From NCBI RefSeq assembly GCF_013393905.1, contig NZ_CP040272.1, positions 7,635,501-7,699,500 of the forward strand: a stretch of DNA of 64,000 bases. The letters run 5' to 3'. Made by a program: the position numbers and the translations under genes. The DNA is from Nostoc sp. C052. Lineage in GTDB: Bacteria; Cyanobacteriota; Cyanobacteriia; Cyanobacteriales; Nostocaceae. The first letter of the stretch is position 1, and each line of letters starts with the position of its first letter. The notes beneath the pieces are model-generated. The model worked only from the letters and a program-made list of their open reading frames with translations. It was not told where the DNA came from and ran no database searches. Of the stretch, positions 23,602 to 33,721 are shown piece after piece.

Positions 23602-26058
23602 TTAGCCAGCACTTGCCAACAGTAACTCTCGTTTTTCTGATTTTAGTACTCTCACTTGAGAGTCATCATCAACATCGATAAGGGCTGTGTCTCCATCTGT
23701 AATTTCACCAGACAGCATTGCTTCAGCCAGAGAATCTTCGAGGAGGCGCATAATTGCCCGGCGTAATGGTCTAGCGCCATAGCTGGGGTTATAACCTTCT
23801 TGTACCACAAGCTCTTTGAAGCGATCGCTAACTTCTAGGATAATTCCCCTTTCTGTCAAGCGGCTAGCAACATCGCGGAGCATAATTTCGGCGATTTGCT
23901 TAACTTCATTCTTGGAAAGCTGGGTGAAGACGATAATCTCATCGAGGCGGTTGAGGAACTCTGGACGGAAGTAAGCTTTCAATTCCTCATTTACCAAGGT
24001 GCGGATGCGGTTATAACTAGCGTCGGCTTGAGTGTCGAAGTCAAAGCCTAAGCCGCTACCACCTTTTTCAATTACCTTGGAACCGATGTTAGAAGTCAAA
24101 ATGATCAGCGTGTTCTTGAAGTCTACTTTCCGACCTTTGGCATCGGTAAGATGACCGTCATCCAAGAGTTGCAGCAGCATATTGAATACATCGGGGTGCG
24201 CTTTTTCGATTTCGTCGAATAGCAGCACTGAGTAGGGTTTCCGCCGCACGGCTTCTGTAAGTTGTCCGCCTTCGTCGTATCCGACATAACCAGGAGGCGA
24301 ACCGATGAGCTTGGCGACAGTGTGGCTTTCCATGTATTCGGACATATCTAGCCGAATCATCGAGTCTTCCGCACCGAAGAAGTAGGCAGCTAATGCCTTC
24401 GCCAATTCTGTCTTACCGACTCCAGTAGGCCCAGAGAAGATAAAGCTGGCAATGGGACGATTGGGATTTTTTAAACCAACGCGGGCGCGACGGATACCGC
24501 GAGATACAGCCGTGACTGCTTGCTCTTGTCCAATGAGTCGCTGGTGCAGAGTGTCTTCTAGGTGTAGAAGCAACTCTGACTCAGATTCAGTGAGTTTGTT
24601 AACTGGTACGCCAGTCCAAGAGGCAACGATTTGGGCGATATCTTCTTCGTCAACTACAGTTGAGTTGACAGGTTGCTCGTTTTGTGTAAACGTTGCTTGC
24701 AGTTGTTCTGCAAGTTTCAACTCTTGGTCACGTAGTTGTGTAGCTTTGTCAAAATCTTGGACTCTGACTGCTGCTTCTTTTTCTTTGGTAATGCCAGCGA
24801 GTTCACGCTTGAGTTCTTTATTGGGAGAACTTTGGGAGTTCCGCAGACGAACGCGAGAACCAGCTTCATCAATCAAGTCTATTGCCTTATCGGGCAAGAA
24901 GCGATCGCTAATATAGCGGTCTGATAATTCTGCGGCTGCAACTAGTGCTGCATCCAAAATTGTGACTTTGTGGTGTTGTTCATAAGCACCGCGCAAGCCG
25001 TAGAGAATTTGTACGGTTTCCTCTACTGAGGGTTCTCCGACCTTAATCGGTTGGAAACGACGCTCTAGGGCGGCATCACGCTCGATATGCTTCCGATACT
25101 CGTCAAGGGTAGTTGCGCCGATGCACTGAAGTTCACCTCTTGCTAAGGCAGGTTTAAGGATGTTGGCTGCATCTAAGCCGCCTTCCGTACCACCAGCACC
25201 AACCAAGGTGTGAATTTCATCAATTACCAGGATGATATTGCCCACAGTGCGGACTTCTTCTACGACTTTTTTGATGCGTTCTTCAAAATCGCCACGGAAG
25301 CGAGTTCCAGCTACCAATGACCCCATATCGAGGCTGATAACTTGCTTATTCTGTAAGGTTTCGGGAACATCCTGGTTGATGATCCGTTGAGCTAGACCTT
25401 CTGCGATCGCAGTTTTACCAACTCCTGGTTCTCCAATCAATACTGGGTTATTCTTAGTGCGGCGACCGAGAATTTGAATCGCCCGCTCAATTTCCTTTTG
25501 GCGACCAACTACGGGGTCGAGTCTGCCTTCTTGGGCTAATTTGGTCAAATTTCTGCCGTACTCTTCCATCGTTAACGGTTGGGTGCGCTTTTGACTACCA
25601 CTACTACCAGCGAAAGCTGGCGAATTTTCACCCAAACGGCGAACGATGGCACTGCGGACACTCTTGAAGTCAACCCCTAGATTTTGCAGTACTTTAGCGG
25701 CGACACCTTCACCAGCCTCAGTTAATCCTAAGAGTAAGTGTTCAGTATTAATGTAATTCTGTCCCAAACTGTGAGCTTCTTTAAACGATTGCTCGAAGAG
25801 GCTTTTTACTTTAGGAGTAAAAGGAATTTCTGGTGGTACAAAGCCAGAACCCCTACCAATAATTTTTTCTACCTCGCGACGTGCATCTTTGAGGGTAACG
25901 CCTAATTCGGCCAGCACTTTAGCAGCAACCCCAGTTCCTTCTCCCATCAAACCCAGGAGAATTTGCTCAGTTCCTACGAAGTTATGTCCCAGGCGACGTG
26001 CTTCCTCCTGAGCTAACATAATTACTCTAATGGCTTCGGAAGTGAAGTGTTCAAACAT
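23602..26058 (-). CDS. clpC: ATP-dependent Clp protease ATPase subunit ClpC
   Basis: 818 residues, the full HSP100 length. An N-terminal double Clp repeat (about 1-150, MFEHFTSEAIRVIMLAQEEA) is followed by AAA domain 1 (GEPGVGKT, VIDEIHTLVGAG), a middle domain with a UVR-like stretch (KEAAVRVQDFDKATQLRDQE) and AAA domain 2 (GPTGVGKT, LLFDEIEKAHPDVFN). The GF-containing ClpP-docking loop GLGFDF lies in domain 2. It unfolds substrates for ClpP, and in cyanobacteria and chloroplasts takes part in protein quality control and phycobilisome degradation via NblA. Monocistronic, with a terminator. Confidence 0.96.
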   Translation of the reverse strand: MFEHFTSEAIRVIMLAQEEARRLGHNFVGTEQILLGLMGEGTGVAAKVLAELGVTLKDARREVEKIIGRGSGFVPPEIPFTPKVKSLFEQSFKEAHSLGQNYINTEHLLLGLTEAGEGVAAKVLQNLGVDFKSVRSAIVRRLGENSPAFAGSSGSQKRTQPLTMEEYGRNLTKLAQEGRLDPVVGRQKEIERAIQILGRRTKNNPVLIGEPGVGKTAIAEGLAQRIINQDVPETLQNKQVISLDMGSLVAGTRFRGDFEERIKKVVEEVRTVGNIILVIDEIHTLVGAGGTEGGLDAANILKPALARGELQCIGATTLDEYRKHIERDAALERRFQPIKVGEPSVEETVQILYGLRGAYEQHHKVTILDAALVAAAELSDRYISDRFLPDKAIDLIDEAGSRVRLRNSQSSPNKELKRELAGITKEKEAAVRVQDFDKATQLRDQELKLAEQLQATFTQNEQPVNSTVVDEEDIAQIVASWTGVPVNKLTESESELLLHLEDTLHQRLIGQEQAVTAVSRGIRRARVGLKNPNRPIASFIFSGPTGVGKTELAKALAAYFFGAEDSMIRLDMSEYMESHTVAKLIGSPPGYVGYDEGGQLTEAVRRKPYSVLLFDEIEKAHPDVFNMLLQLLDDGHLTDAKGRKVDFKNTLIILTSNIGSKVIEKGGSGLGFDFDTQADASYNRIRTLVNEELKAYFRPEFLNRLDEIIVFTQLSKNEVKQIAEIMLRDVASRLTERGIILEVSDRFKELVVQEGYNPSYGARPLRRAIMRLLEDSLAEAMLSGEITDGDTALIDVDDDSQVRVLKSEKRELLLASAG

Positions 26059-26366
26059 AATGGGTTATTGCTCCCTCGCTGCTTGGACTTTGGGTGAGAT
26101 AAAATTCACCCTCATCTAAAGTTTTTTGTATTTTCTTAAGGACTAATGTAACTTTATTTAAAGTTAAGTGGCAGTGGTGAGAGCCGTAAGACATCAGGTG
26201 TACTTGCCGTCTAATAGGAATGCTGAGTGGAGTATGGAGGAAGTAATGAGTTACAAAGTTGACAGTTAAGTTTTCGGTATTTGACAATTTTCTTTTGCCT
26301 GCCCTGTTTTCCACTGTCAGCTAAACTTAAAACTCAGAACTTAACATTAGACACTCAGGACTGACA
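26059..26366. other. clpC / DUF3288 divergent intergenic region
   Basis: 308 bp between divergent starts. A minus-strand frame of 87 codons crosses it but has no family features and runs into clpC, so it is not accepted as a gene. Promoters for both genes must lie here; no clear box was identified. Confidence 0.4.
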
Positions 26367-26663
26367 ATGACTGAAGCAACGACTGGTAAAGATCAACAAC
26401 ATCCACTTTATAACCGCGATCGCCCCCTTATTGATATATTACTCGCTCAAGAGGCAACAGACTATAACTTAGCAGAATTGGCTAGACTGCGAATGCGTTA
26501 TCAAGGGTTTCCAGGGGCCAGAGACATCCAAAAAGACTTAGATAAAGTCTTGCAACAGTGGGGTTTGAGCGAAACCGAGCTTTTTGAGAAAACTCGTCAA
26601 ATCCACGATTTGGGAGGAATTTACAAAAGTCGCGGTAAGAAAGATGAACAAGATTGGAATTAG
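26367..26663 (+). CDS. DUF3288 family protein
   Basis: 98 residues, matching the length and conserved sequence of a cyanobacterial family of unknown function: HPLYNRDRPLIDILLAQEAT, then NLAELARLRMRYQGFPGARD and WGLSETELFEKTRQIH. It is helical and soluble, without a signal peptide or Cys. Divergent from clpC. Function unknown. Confidence 0.82.
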   Translation: MTEATTGKDQQHPLYNRDRPLIDILLAQEATDYNLAELARLRMRYQGFPGARDIQKDLDKVLQQWGLSETELFEKTRQIHDLGGIYKSRGKKDEQDWN

Positions 26664-26698
26664 GGGATTGGGGACTGGGGAAGGTGGGGCCCCAATGC

Positions 26699-28147
26699 CT
26701 AATCCCCAGCCGCCACTGGAATGACGATCGCTAATTCTGTGCCTTTGCCTAACTCAGATGTCACTGTGAGTTGTCCACCGTGTTTTTCTTCTATAATTTG
26801 CCGGGAAATTGTTAATCCTAAACCAGTGCCTTTACCTACTGGTTTGGTGGTAAATAAATAACCAAACAGTTTTTGCTTGACATTTTCGGACATTCCCTCG
26901 CCATTGTCTTGCATTCGGATCGAAACGTGATGCCGATCTTCAGACAAAGCGGTGGTAATTGTGAGACGATTGGGATTGTCTTTAATTTGTTGGAAACTAC
27001 GCCCTTTATTAGATTCTTCTAAAGCATCAATGGCGTTGGCGATCAGATTCATAAAAACTTGGTTGAGTTGCCCCGGAAAGCATTCTATTTGAGGTATTTG
27101 CCCGTAATTTTTGATTACTTCAATAGCAGGGCGATGCTCATTGGCTTTGATTCGGTGCTTGAGGATAAGTAATGTGCTTTCAATACCTTCATGAATATTA
27201 AAATGAACCTTGCGATCGCTATCTCCTCTAGAGAAGGTGCGGAGACTGGCGCTGATGCCACGAATGCGATCGCTACCTTCTTTCAAGGACGAGATAAGTT
27301 TGGGTAAATCTTCTTGGAGATAGTCTAAATCGATTGTGGCGATCGCTTCTTCAATTTCTGCTCCCGGATCGGGAAACCTTTGCCGATAAAGGTCAATTAG
27401 TGCTAATAAATCGTGAATGTAGTCCTGTGCAGGTTTTAAGTTGCCTGCAATAAAATTAATTGGGTTATTAATTTCGTGGGCAATGGCTGTAACGAGGTTG
27501 CCCAGTGCCGACATTTTTTCATTTTGGATGAGATTGTATTGTGTCTCTTGCAGGTCGTGTAATACTTGAGTTAATTGTGCTGATTGTTTTTCTATGGTGA
27601 TTAAATCGCGATATGACCTTAAAGCCGCGATCGCAGTTGTAATTAACTTTTGGCGAGTTAATTCAACCTTCAACTTATAATCATTGATGTCATAATTCAA
27701 AATCACTGATTCTTCGGGCGCATCTCCCGGCTGTCCTGTGCGTAAAATCACCCGCACAATCTGGTTTTTCAACTCCTCCCGAATATACTTAACCACCCTT
27801 AACCCAGCATCATTAGTTTCCATCACCACATCTAATAAAATAAATGCGGTATCTGGGTGAACTGCAATCAGCTTTTTCGCTTCTATTCCCGAAAAAGCCG
27901 AAATAAAAGTTAAAGGTTTGCCCTCAAAAATAAAACTTCTCAAAGCTAGTTTGGTTGCTTGGTGGACTTCAACATCATCATCCACAATCATCATTTTCCA
28001 AGCTTCAGAAGCCTCTTGTCCCTGGCTTTCTACATCCAATGGAGTTAATTGAGTTGTATCACTTATCTGCTCTCGATCGTCTTCAAACACCAAGACTTCA
28101 TCATCTGTTTGTAAGAGAGATATACGGGTAGAATTAAGCATTGTCAA
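26699..28147 (-). CDS. response-receiver / histidine kinase protein (REC-HK)
   Basis: 482 residues. A receiver domain at about 51-175 has the acidic pocket (IVDDD, 54-58), phospho-acceptor Asp106 (FILLDVVME) and Lys158 (NDYKLK). A coiled linker leads to a HisKA domain with His224 (AIAHEINNPINFIAGN) and a HATPase domain (NQVFMNLIANAIDALEE, MQDNGEGM, GKGTGLGLTISRQ). The REC-first order suggests that it is itself a phosphorylation target. It lies 28 bp downstream of the giant kinase gene in the same direction, so the two probably form a phosphorelay. Confidence 0.92.
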   Translation of the reverse strand: MTMLNSTRISLLQTDDEVLVFEDDREQISDTTQLTPLDVESQGQEASEAWKMMIVDDDVEVHQATKLALRSFIFEGKPLTFISAFSGIEAKKLIAVHPDTAFILLDVVMETNDAGLRVVKYIREELKNQIVRVILRTGQPGDAPEESVILNYDINDYKLKVELTRQKLITTAIAALRSYRDLITIEKQSAQLTQVLHDLQETQYNLIQNEKMSALGNLVTAIAHEINNPINFIAGNLKPAQDYIHDLLALIDLYRQRFPDPGAEIEEAIATIDLDYLQEDLPKLISSLKEGSDRIRGISASLRTFSRGDSDRKVHFNIHEGIESTLLILKHRIKANEHRPAIEVIKNYGQIPQIECFPGQLNQVFMNLIANAIDALEESNKGRSFQQIKDNPNRLTITTALSEDRHHVSIRMQDNGEGMSENVKQKLFGYLFTTKPVGKGTGLGLTISRQIIEEKHGGQLTVTSELGKGTELAIVIPVAAGD

Positions 28148-28175
28148 CCAACTTTGTGAAAAAGAACAAGAAAAC

Positions 28176-31100
28176 TTAATAGTTTGTGGACAGAGGTAAT
28201 GTCACTGTAAATATGGTTCCCTTTTCTAGCTCACTGTCAACATCAATTGTTCCTTGTAGCTTTTGAGTAACTAAGTTATAGACTATATGCAGACCTAAAC
28301 CACTGCCTCCTTGATGCCTAGCAGTGGTGAAGAAAGGCTCAAAAATTTTGTTTAAGTTTTCTTGCGGAATGCCGCAACCATCATCGCTATATTGAATCAC
28401 AACGCACTCACTTTCTTGTTTCACCTCAATTCGCAACTGTCCTGATTCGTGAAGTTGATAGCCATGATTCAGGGAGTTCATCACTAAGTTGGTGATAATT
28501 TGCGCCAAAGCCCCAGGATAGCTGTTGATTCTAACAGTTTCATCTCCTGTCACAGTCAGGGTATGGGAAGCTTGTTTGAGTTTGGGAGTTAAGCTGGTGA
28601 CAATTTCTTCCAAATACTGCTTGACTAAAAATGTCCGTTGTTCCAAACTAGTCTGATCTACAGCTACTTGCTTGAAGCTTTGTACCAGTTCTCCCGCACG
28701 ATTGAGGTTGCTTAAAAGCAGTTCAGTACTTTCTTTGGCAATTTCCAAATAGTTATTTAAAACTGAGCGTTTTAATTGACCTTGTTCAACAGCCGTAATT
28801 AGCGATCGCGTTTCATCAGCTAATGTAGAAGCAACGGTGATACTAGTGCCCACAGGTGTATTGATTTCATGGGCAACTCCAGCCACAAGACCACCCAAAG
28901 CCGCCATTTTCTCAGATTCTACCAGTTGCTTTTGGGTAGTTTTGAGGTCTTCTATAGCTTGAGACAATTCTTGAGTTCGTTCGGCTACTTTTTCTTCTAG
29001 AGTGTTGTAGAGAGTAGCATTTTCGATAGAGATGGCAGCTTGAGAAGAAAGCAAATTTAGAACTTCCATTCGTTCTGGTGTAAAGGCTCCAGTTGTCAGA
29101 TTGTTTTCTAAATAAACAATCCCAATTAAATTGCCTTGATTTAGGAGAGGAAAACACAAAATAGATTTAGGTTGCTGTTGATGAATGTAAACATCACGAG
29201 TGAAGTTGCCTTCGTTAACCGCATCATTTAATACCACACTATCTTTAGTCCGGGCAACGTAATCGACAATAGCATTAGATAATATTGGTTTATTGAGGGT
29301 TTTGATAGAGATAGTTTCAGTAACTTTAACTGTATTTGAGTCAATTGTTCCTGATGCTCTAATTTGCCATTCTGCCTCTTGGCTAAGTAGTAAATAACCC
29401 TTTTCTGCCCCAGCATTTTCGATGACGATTGTCATCAGTTTTGTTAACAAAGTATCGAGCTTAATTTCTCGTCCCAGAACGTGGGAGGCTTTGATAACAC
29501 TGTTTAAATCTAAGGAAGTTGATAGGGTGGTACTAGTGGAGGTGATTTTAGAGGTTGGAAATTGAGAGTTTATTTGAGCTTGGGTGAAAAATTGGGGATA
29601 GCGTTTTTCTAAATCTTCTACTTTAGCTTTCGCACCCCAACGAGTGTAGGCATAGTGGGCATTAAATAGGTAATCTTGGGCAATTTTTTCTTTACCCCAT
29701 TGCAGATAAAATCTAGCAGCGAGTTCATAGCTGAGGGCTTGTTCGTTGAGATATTGATGTTCTGTCGCTTGGGCGATCGCGCGATCGTACATCTCTATGG
29801 CTTCAGCTTTTTGCCCTAAGATGCGATACCGTTCCGCTTCCACTAAATAAAATTTGTGTAAGAAATTTGTCGGCGCATAGTTCGCCCAATTCTGCATTTG
29901 GGCTTGATTTGTTGTGACTTTTTCTAATAAGCTTGCTTGTGGGGCATCAGTATATAAAGCTAAGGCTGTCAGAGAATCATAAAAATTGAAAAGTGCTACG
30001 ATTATGGTTCCCATTACTGCATTTAGATACTTTTCCAACTTGTGAGCATTGACTGCGGCTTGCGGGAAATCTTGGAAAAGATAGCAGAGAAAAAGCTTTG
30101 AGCAATATATATGCGCCAAACCAGTGCGATCGTTAACTTGCTCATGCCAGGGTAGCATTTGCTCCTCCCGATAAGCTGCTCCACTTAAAAGACAAGTGTT
30201 TTCAGTTGCCTCTAGCAGATTTAAGGTTAACTGCCAATAAATAGCTAGATACTCCAGAGCCATTTTGTTCTGAACTTGACGGAGAGCATGATCGTAGCTA
30301 GCTATTTGCCGTTCAACTTCCACTAAGTTTTCTCCACAGATCCAAGAATGTGCGCTGTCATAAGCTGCACACATACCGGAAAATTGGATATCTCCTCGGT
30401 CTCTACCAATTTGATAGGCTTGTTTTAAGGGCTTGATGGTTTTCTGGACTGGTTGTTGCCAATGGCAGATAGTAACATTAAAGACGAAGTTGATGTGACA
30501 TTCGAGATATCGAGCATCGTAAAGTTCTAACAGCTTCAAAGCAAGTTGACCAAATTGATAGCCCAATGTAATTTCTTCCAAGGCTCCGCAGAGAATTAAA
30601 CCGTACATCACATAGCCAACTGTTGATAGTGCCGTATTGCCATGTTCCAGAGATAAATTCACCATCTCTAAAACAAGGAATGGGAGTATTTCATTTCCTC
30701 CCCGAAAGGCAGGTGACATGATGCTGGAAAGAATTTGCATTCCTGCTAGGTGCTTGGCTTCTTGCATTTGGGGCAAGTTGATTAGGTCTTTGACTTCCCT
30801 TTCTGCTAAACGATCTGTTGTTTGCTGTAGCACTTTGTTTAGTTCTAAGGGACTCAGAACAGAGGGAAATTGAATTCCCAAGGCTTGTAACACTTCTAGA
30901 CCAGTTGCGATCGCACCTTGCAATTGGTTCTGGATTGAAAATGCTTGGATTGCGATCTCATAAACTTTTATCTTATCCAAGAAAGTTTGAGCATTTTGTA
31001 GTACTTCCTTTATCCATCTATTCATTTGGGCGAAGTCACCGTACACAAATGCTGCTTCTGTTGCTGACTCAAATAATGGCAAGGTAAGGTCATAGTTTGT

Positions 31101-33446
31101 TTGCCAACAGTCAGTTGTTAGTAATTTAATTCCGGCTGAAAAATATCCCATAGCCGCCTCGTAAGCAGCTGCTGCCTTAGCTTTACGTCCCGCCAATAAA
31201 TTCAAATTAGCTAATTCATTTCGTTCATTTTGAGTGTCAATCAACTCTGCACCAATATTTAATTGATTAACAATTTCAAAAATTTTATCTTCTCGATCTA
31301 CTGCTGAGGCGTTGCTCAACATCAGTCGCCCAATTGTTAAGTGAGTTGCTTGTTTGTTCTCTTCAGAAATGAGAAGATAAGCTGCTTGCTGGACGCGATC
31401 GTGCTGGAATTTACAATTAATATCAGCAGCTTTTTTATCGTCTCTCAATAGTCTCAGATAATATTGATTATTTGATATAACAATTAAGCCTTCTTTGAGT
31501 GCTGGTAATAAATCATCTAAAACTTGCTTGGCTGATTGCTGAGAAATCACTACCAATGTAGATAAATCAAATTTATTGCCAATACAAGCAGCCAACTGTA
31601 AGATTTTTTGGGTGTTTGCTGCTAAGTTGACAATTTTACTCGTCATTAATTCCACAACATTATCAGTAATGTCTTTGGTTTCAATTTGTTCTAAATCCCA
31701 ATGCCATTTTTTTTCTATATAGTCAAAGCTGAGTAATTTTTCTGTATAAAGGGATTTCAAAAACTCAGCAGTAAAGAAAGCATTACCTTGAGTTTTTTCA
31801 CAAACCAAATTAGTTAATGCTTGAGTTAGGATAGTTGAAACTGACAGTGTTTCGGCAATTAAAGCATTCACATCTTTGGAAGTGAGGTTTTTGAGATTAA
31901 TCTCAGATACAATTCCCCCATCATTTTTAATTTCGTCTAAACTCATCGCCAAAGGGTGAGTTACATCGACTTCATTATCTCGATAAGCTCCAATAATGAG
32001 TAGATTTTGAATGTTGCGATCGCTTAAAATAATCTTCAGCAGTTTTAGCGAAGCACTATCAGCCCATTGCAAGTCATCAACGAATAAAACGAGGGGATGT
32101 TCAGCCTGACAAATCGCCTTGATAAAGTTTTGAAAGACCAGATTGAAACGGTTTTGGGCTTCTTGTCCGCCTACTTTAGCTACAGGAGGTTGTTCGCCAA
32201 TCACCAATTTTAACTTGGGAATGACATCAATTAAAACCTGTCCGTTATTGCCAACAGAAGCTAATATTTTTTCTTGCCATTGTTTTAAAACAGATTCACT
32301 TTCAGTCAATAATTGATTACACAGGTCATTGAATGCTTGAGAAATGGCGTAGTAAGGAATATTACGTTGATACTGGTCATATTTACCAGTGATAAAATTG
32401 CCACGTTTGGCTGTAATGGGTTTATGAACCTCATTTACTAAAGCTGATTTGCCGACTCCAGAATAGCCTGCAACCAGCATTAGTTTATTTGTACCATTGA
32501 TGATGCGATCGAAAGCCGCCAATAGCGTCTCTAATTCTGGTTCTCGTCCATAGAGCTTTTGCGGAATTATAAAGCGATCGGAGACATCCTGACTAGCCAA
32601 CGGAAAGACATCGATTTTCCCATTGCTTTGCAGTTGATGCAAGCATTGTTCTAAATCTGCCTGAATTCCAGAAGTAGACTGATAGCGGTCTTCTGCATTC
32701 TTCGCCATCAGTTTCATCACAATCTCACATAGCACTTGGGGAATCTCTTTTTTGTCCCTTAAAAGTGGTGGTTGTTTTGCAATATGGCAATGAATTAACG
32801 CTAGAGAATCATCCCCTAAAAATGGCACTTCTCCTGTTAGTAACTTATAGAAAGTTACTCCTAAAGAATAAAAATCGCTGCGATAGTCAATTGCTCGATT
32901 CATTCGCCCCGTTTGCTCAGGAGAAATGTAGCTAATAGTGCCTTCTAGAACATTGGGATTTTTAAATGATTGGGTTTCTCGTGACAAAACTGTGGAAATA
33001 CCAAAATCGATAATTTTTATCTGTCTAGTATTGGGATTAAAAACAATATTTGAGGGGTTAATATCTTTGTGGATAATGTTAGCAGTGTGGATTTGTCTGA
33101 GGCTTTCGACAATAAAAATACTCAATAAAAGAAACTGTTCTAACTCGATTTCTCCAGCTAGTTGCAATTGAGCTAAAGAACTACCGCCGAAGTCTTCTAA
33201 TACTAAAACTGGTCGTTGTTGATGAATTTCCAAAGCGTAAACTTGAACAACTCCTGTGAGATGGAGATTGTGGATAATGTCATATTCACGCTGGTAACAA
33301 GCAATGCGTTCTGGCGAGGGATAAACATCTCGCAGGGTTTTGAGAATTACAGGTTGATTATCGGCTTCCCGGTAGCCTCGATATATCAGAGAATTGCTGC
33401 TTTCGTAGATTTGTTCAATAATTTGATAGCCGGAAAGCGTGAGCAT
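28176..33446 (-). CDS. Ser/Thr kinase - AAA ATPase - GAF - histidine kinase fusion
   Basis: 1756 residues from the ATG at 33446, supported by GAGGAG ten bases upstream; a TTG six codons earlier is less likely. Domains: Ser/Thr kinase (about 1-270; IIHKDINPSNIVF as catalytic loop, IIDFGIST as the DFG segment, SYISPEQTGRMNR); P-loop ATPase (GYSGVGKSALVNEV, about 310-330; Walker B LVLFVDDLQWAD); long helical TPR-like region (about 650-1330); GAF (about 1340-1500); HisKA with AHEINTPVGTS; HATPase (NLVMNSLNHGYQ, SDDGCGIP, GSGLGLHIVYNL). This architecture is common in Nostocales and is thought to integrate stress or nutrient signals. Both kinase active sites look intact. Confidence 0.93.
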   Translation of the reverse strand: MLTLSGYQIIEQIYESSNSLIYRGYREADNQPVILKTLRDVYPSPERIACYQREYDIIHNLHLTGVVQVYALEIHQQRPVLVLEDFGGSSLAQLQLAGEIELEQFLLLSIFIVESLRQIHTANIIHKDINPSNIVFNPNTRQIKIIDFGISTVLSRETQSFKNPNVLEGTISYISPEQTGRMNRAIDYRSDFYSLGVTFYKLLTGEVPFLGDDSLALIHCHIAKQPPLLRDKKEIPQVLCEIVMKLMAKNAEDRYQSTSGIQADLEQCLHQLQSNGKIDVFPLASQDVSDRFIIPQKLYGREPELETLLAAFDRIINGTNKLMLVAGYSGVGKSALVNEVHKPITAKRGNFITGKYDQYQRNIPYYAISQAFNDLCNQLLTESESVLKQWQEKILASVGNNGQVLIDVIPKLKLVIGEQPPVAKVGGQEAQNRFNLVFQNFIKAICQAEHPLVLFVDDLQWADSASLKLLKIILSDRNIQNLLIIGAYRDNEVDVTHPLAMSLDEIKNDGGIVSEINLKNLTSKDVNALIAETLSVSTILTQALTNLVCEKTQGNAFFTAEFLKSLYTEKLLSFDYIEKKWHWDLEQIETKDITDNVVELMTSKIVNLAANTQKILQLAACIGNKFDLSTLVVISQQSAKQVLDDLLPALKEGLIVISNNQYYLRLLRDDKKAADINCKFQHDRVQQAAYLLISEENKQATHLTIGRLMLSNASAVDREDKIFEIVNQLNIGAELIDTQNERNELANLNLLAGRKAKAAAAYEAAMGYFSAGIKLLTTDCWQTNYDLTLPLFESATEAAFVYGDFAQMNRWIKEVLQNAQTFLDKIKVYEIAIQAFSIQNQLQGAIATGLEVLQALGIQFPSVLSPLELNKVLQQTTDRLAEREVKDLINLPQMQEAKHLAGMQILSSIMSPAFRGGNEILPFLVLEMVNLSLEHGNTALSTVGYVMYGLILCGALEEITLGYQFGQLALKLLELYDARYLECHINFVFNVTICHWQQPVQKTIKPLKQAYQIGRDRGDIQFSGMCAAYDSAHSWICGENLVEVERQIASYDHALRQVQNKMALEYLAIYWQLTLNLLEATENTCLLSGAAYREEQMLPWHEQVNDRTGLAHIYCSKLFLCYLFQDFPQAAVNAHKLEKYLNAVMGTIIVALFNFYDSLTALALYTDAPQASLLEKVTTNQAQMQNWANYAPTNFLHKFYLVEAERYRILGQKAEAIEMYDRAIAQATEHQYLNEQALSYELAARFYLQWGKEKIAQDYLFNAHYAYTRWGAKAKVEDLEKRYPQFFTQAQINSQFPTSKITSTSTTLSTSLDLNSVIKASHVLGREIKLDTLLTKLMTIVIENAGAEKGYLLLSQEAEWQIRASGTIDSNTVKVTETISIKTLNKPILSNAIVDYVARTKDSVVLNDAVNEGNFTRDVYIHQQQPKSILCFPLLNQGNLIGIVYLENNLTTGAFTPERMEVLNLLSSQAAISIENATLYNTLEEKVAERTQELSQAIEDLKTTQKQLVESEKMAALGGLVAGVAHEINTPVGTSITVASTLADETRSLITAVEQGQLKRSVLNNYLEIAKESTELLLSNLNRAGELVQSFKQVAVDQTSLEQRTFLVKQYLEEIVTSLTPKLKQASHTLTVTGDETVRINSYPGALAQIITNLVMNSLNHGYQLHESGQLRIEVKQESECVVIQYSDDGCGIPQENLNKIFEPFFTTARHQGGSGLGLHIVYNLVTQKLQGTIDVDSELEKGTIFTVTLPLSTNY

Positions 33447-33616
33447 AATTTGGGTACTCCTCAAAAGTGGGTTAATGCTGTCCCAGTCACTTTATTAGAG
33501 TTAGTGTACCCATCAGCTTGCTGGATTCTTATGCAAGTGCGCCGCTAATTTTGGAGATTTTTTTACGAGATCATTTACTTACTTAAGCAAAAGTCGGCGA
33601 TCTAAATCCAGTTAAG

Positions 33617-33683
33617 AAAAATTGTAGGTTGGGTGAAGCAAAGCGCAACCCAACAAAGCCCTGGAAATGTTTGGTTTCGTTCC
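33617..33683. repeat. dispersed repeat, copy inverted relative to 37915-37983
   Basis: Starts AAAATTGTAGGTTGGGTGAA, then GCAAAGCGCAACCCAACAAAGCC, ending TTTGGTTTCGTTCCT. The reverse complement recurs at 37915-37983. Internal arms (GTTGGG / CCCAAC) can form a hairpin. Confidence 0.75.
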
Positions 33684-33721
33684 TCAAGCCAACCTCACAA
33701 CTAATTAGCTGGTATAATATC

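Noticed and set aside
26051..26314. 87-codon minus-strand frame upstream of clpC
   Set aside because: It overlaps the clpC start, has no recognisable features and occupies the region that must contain the promoters.
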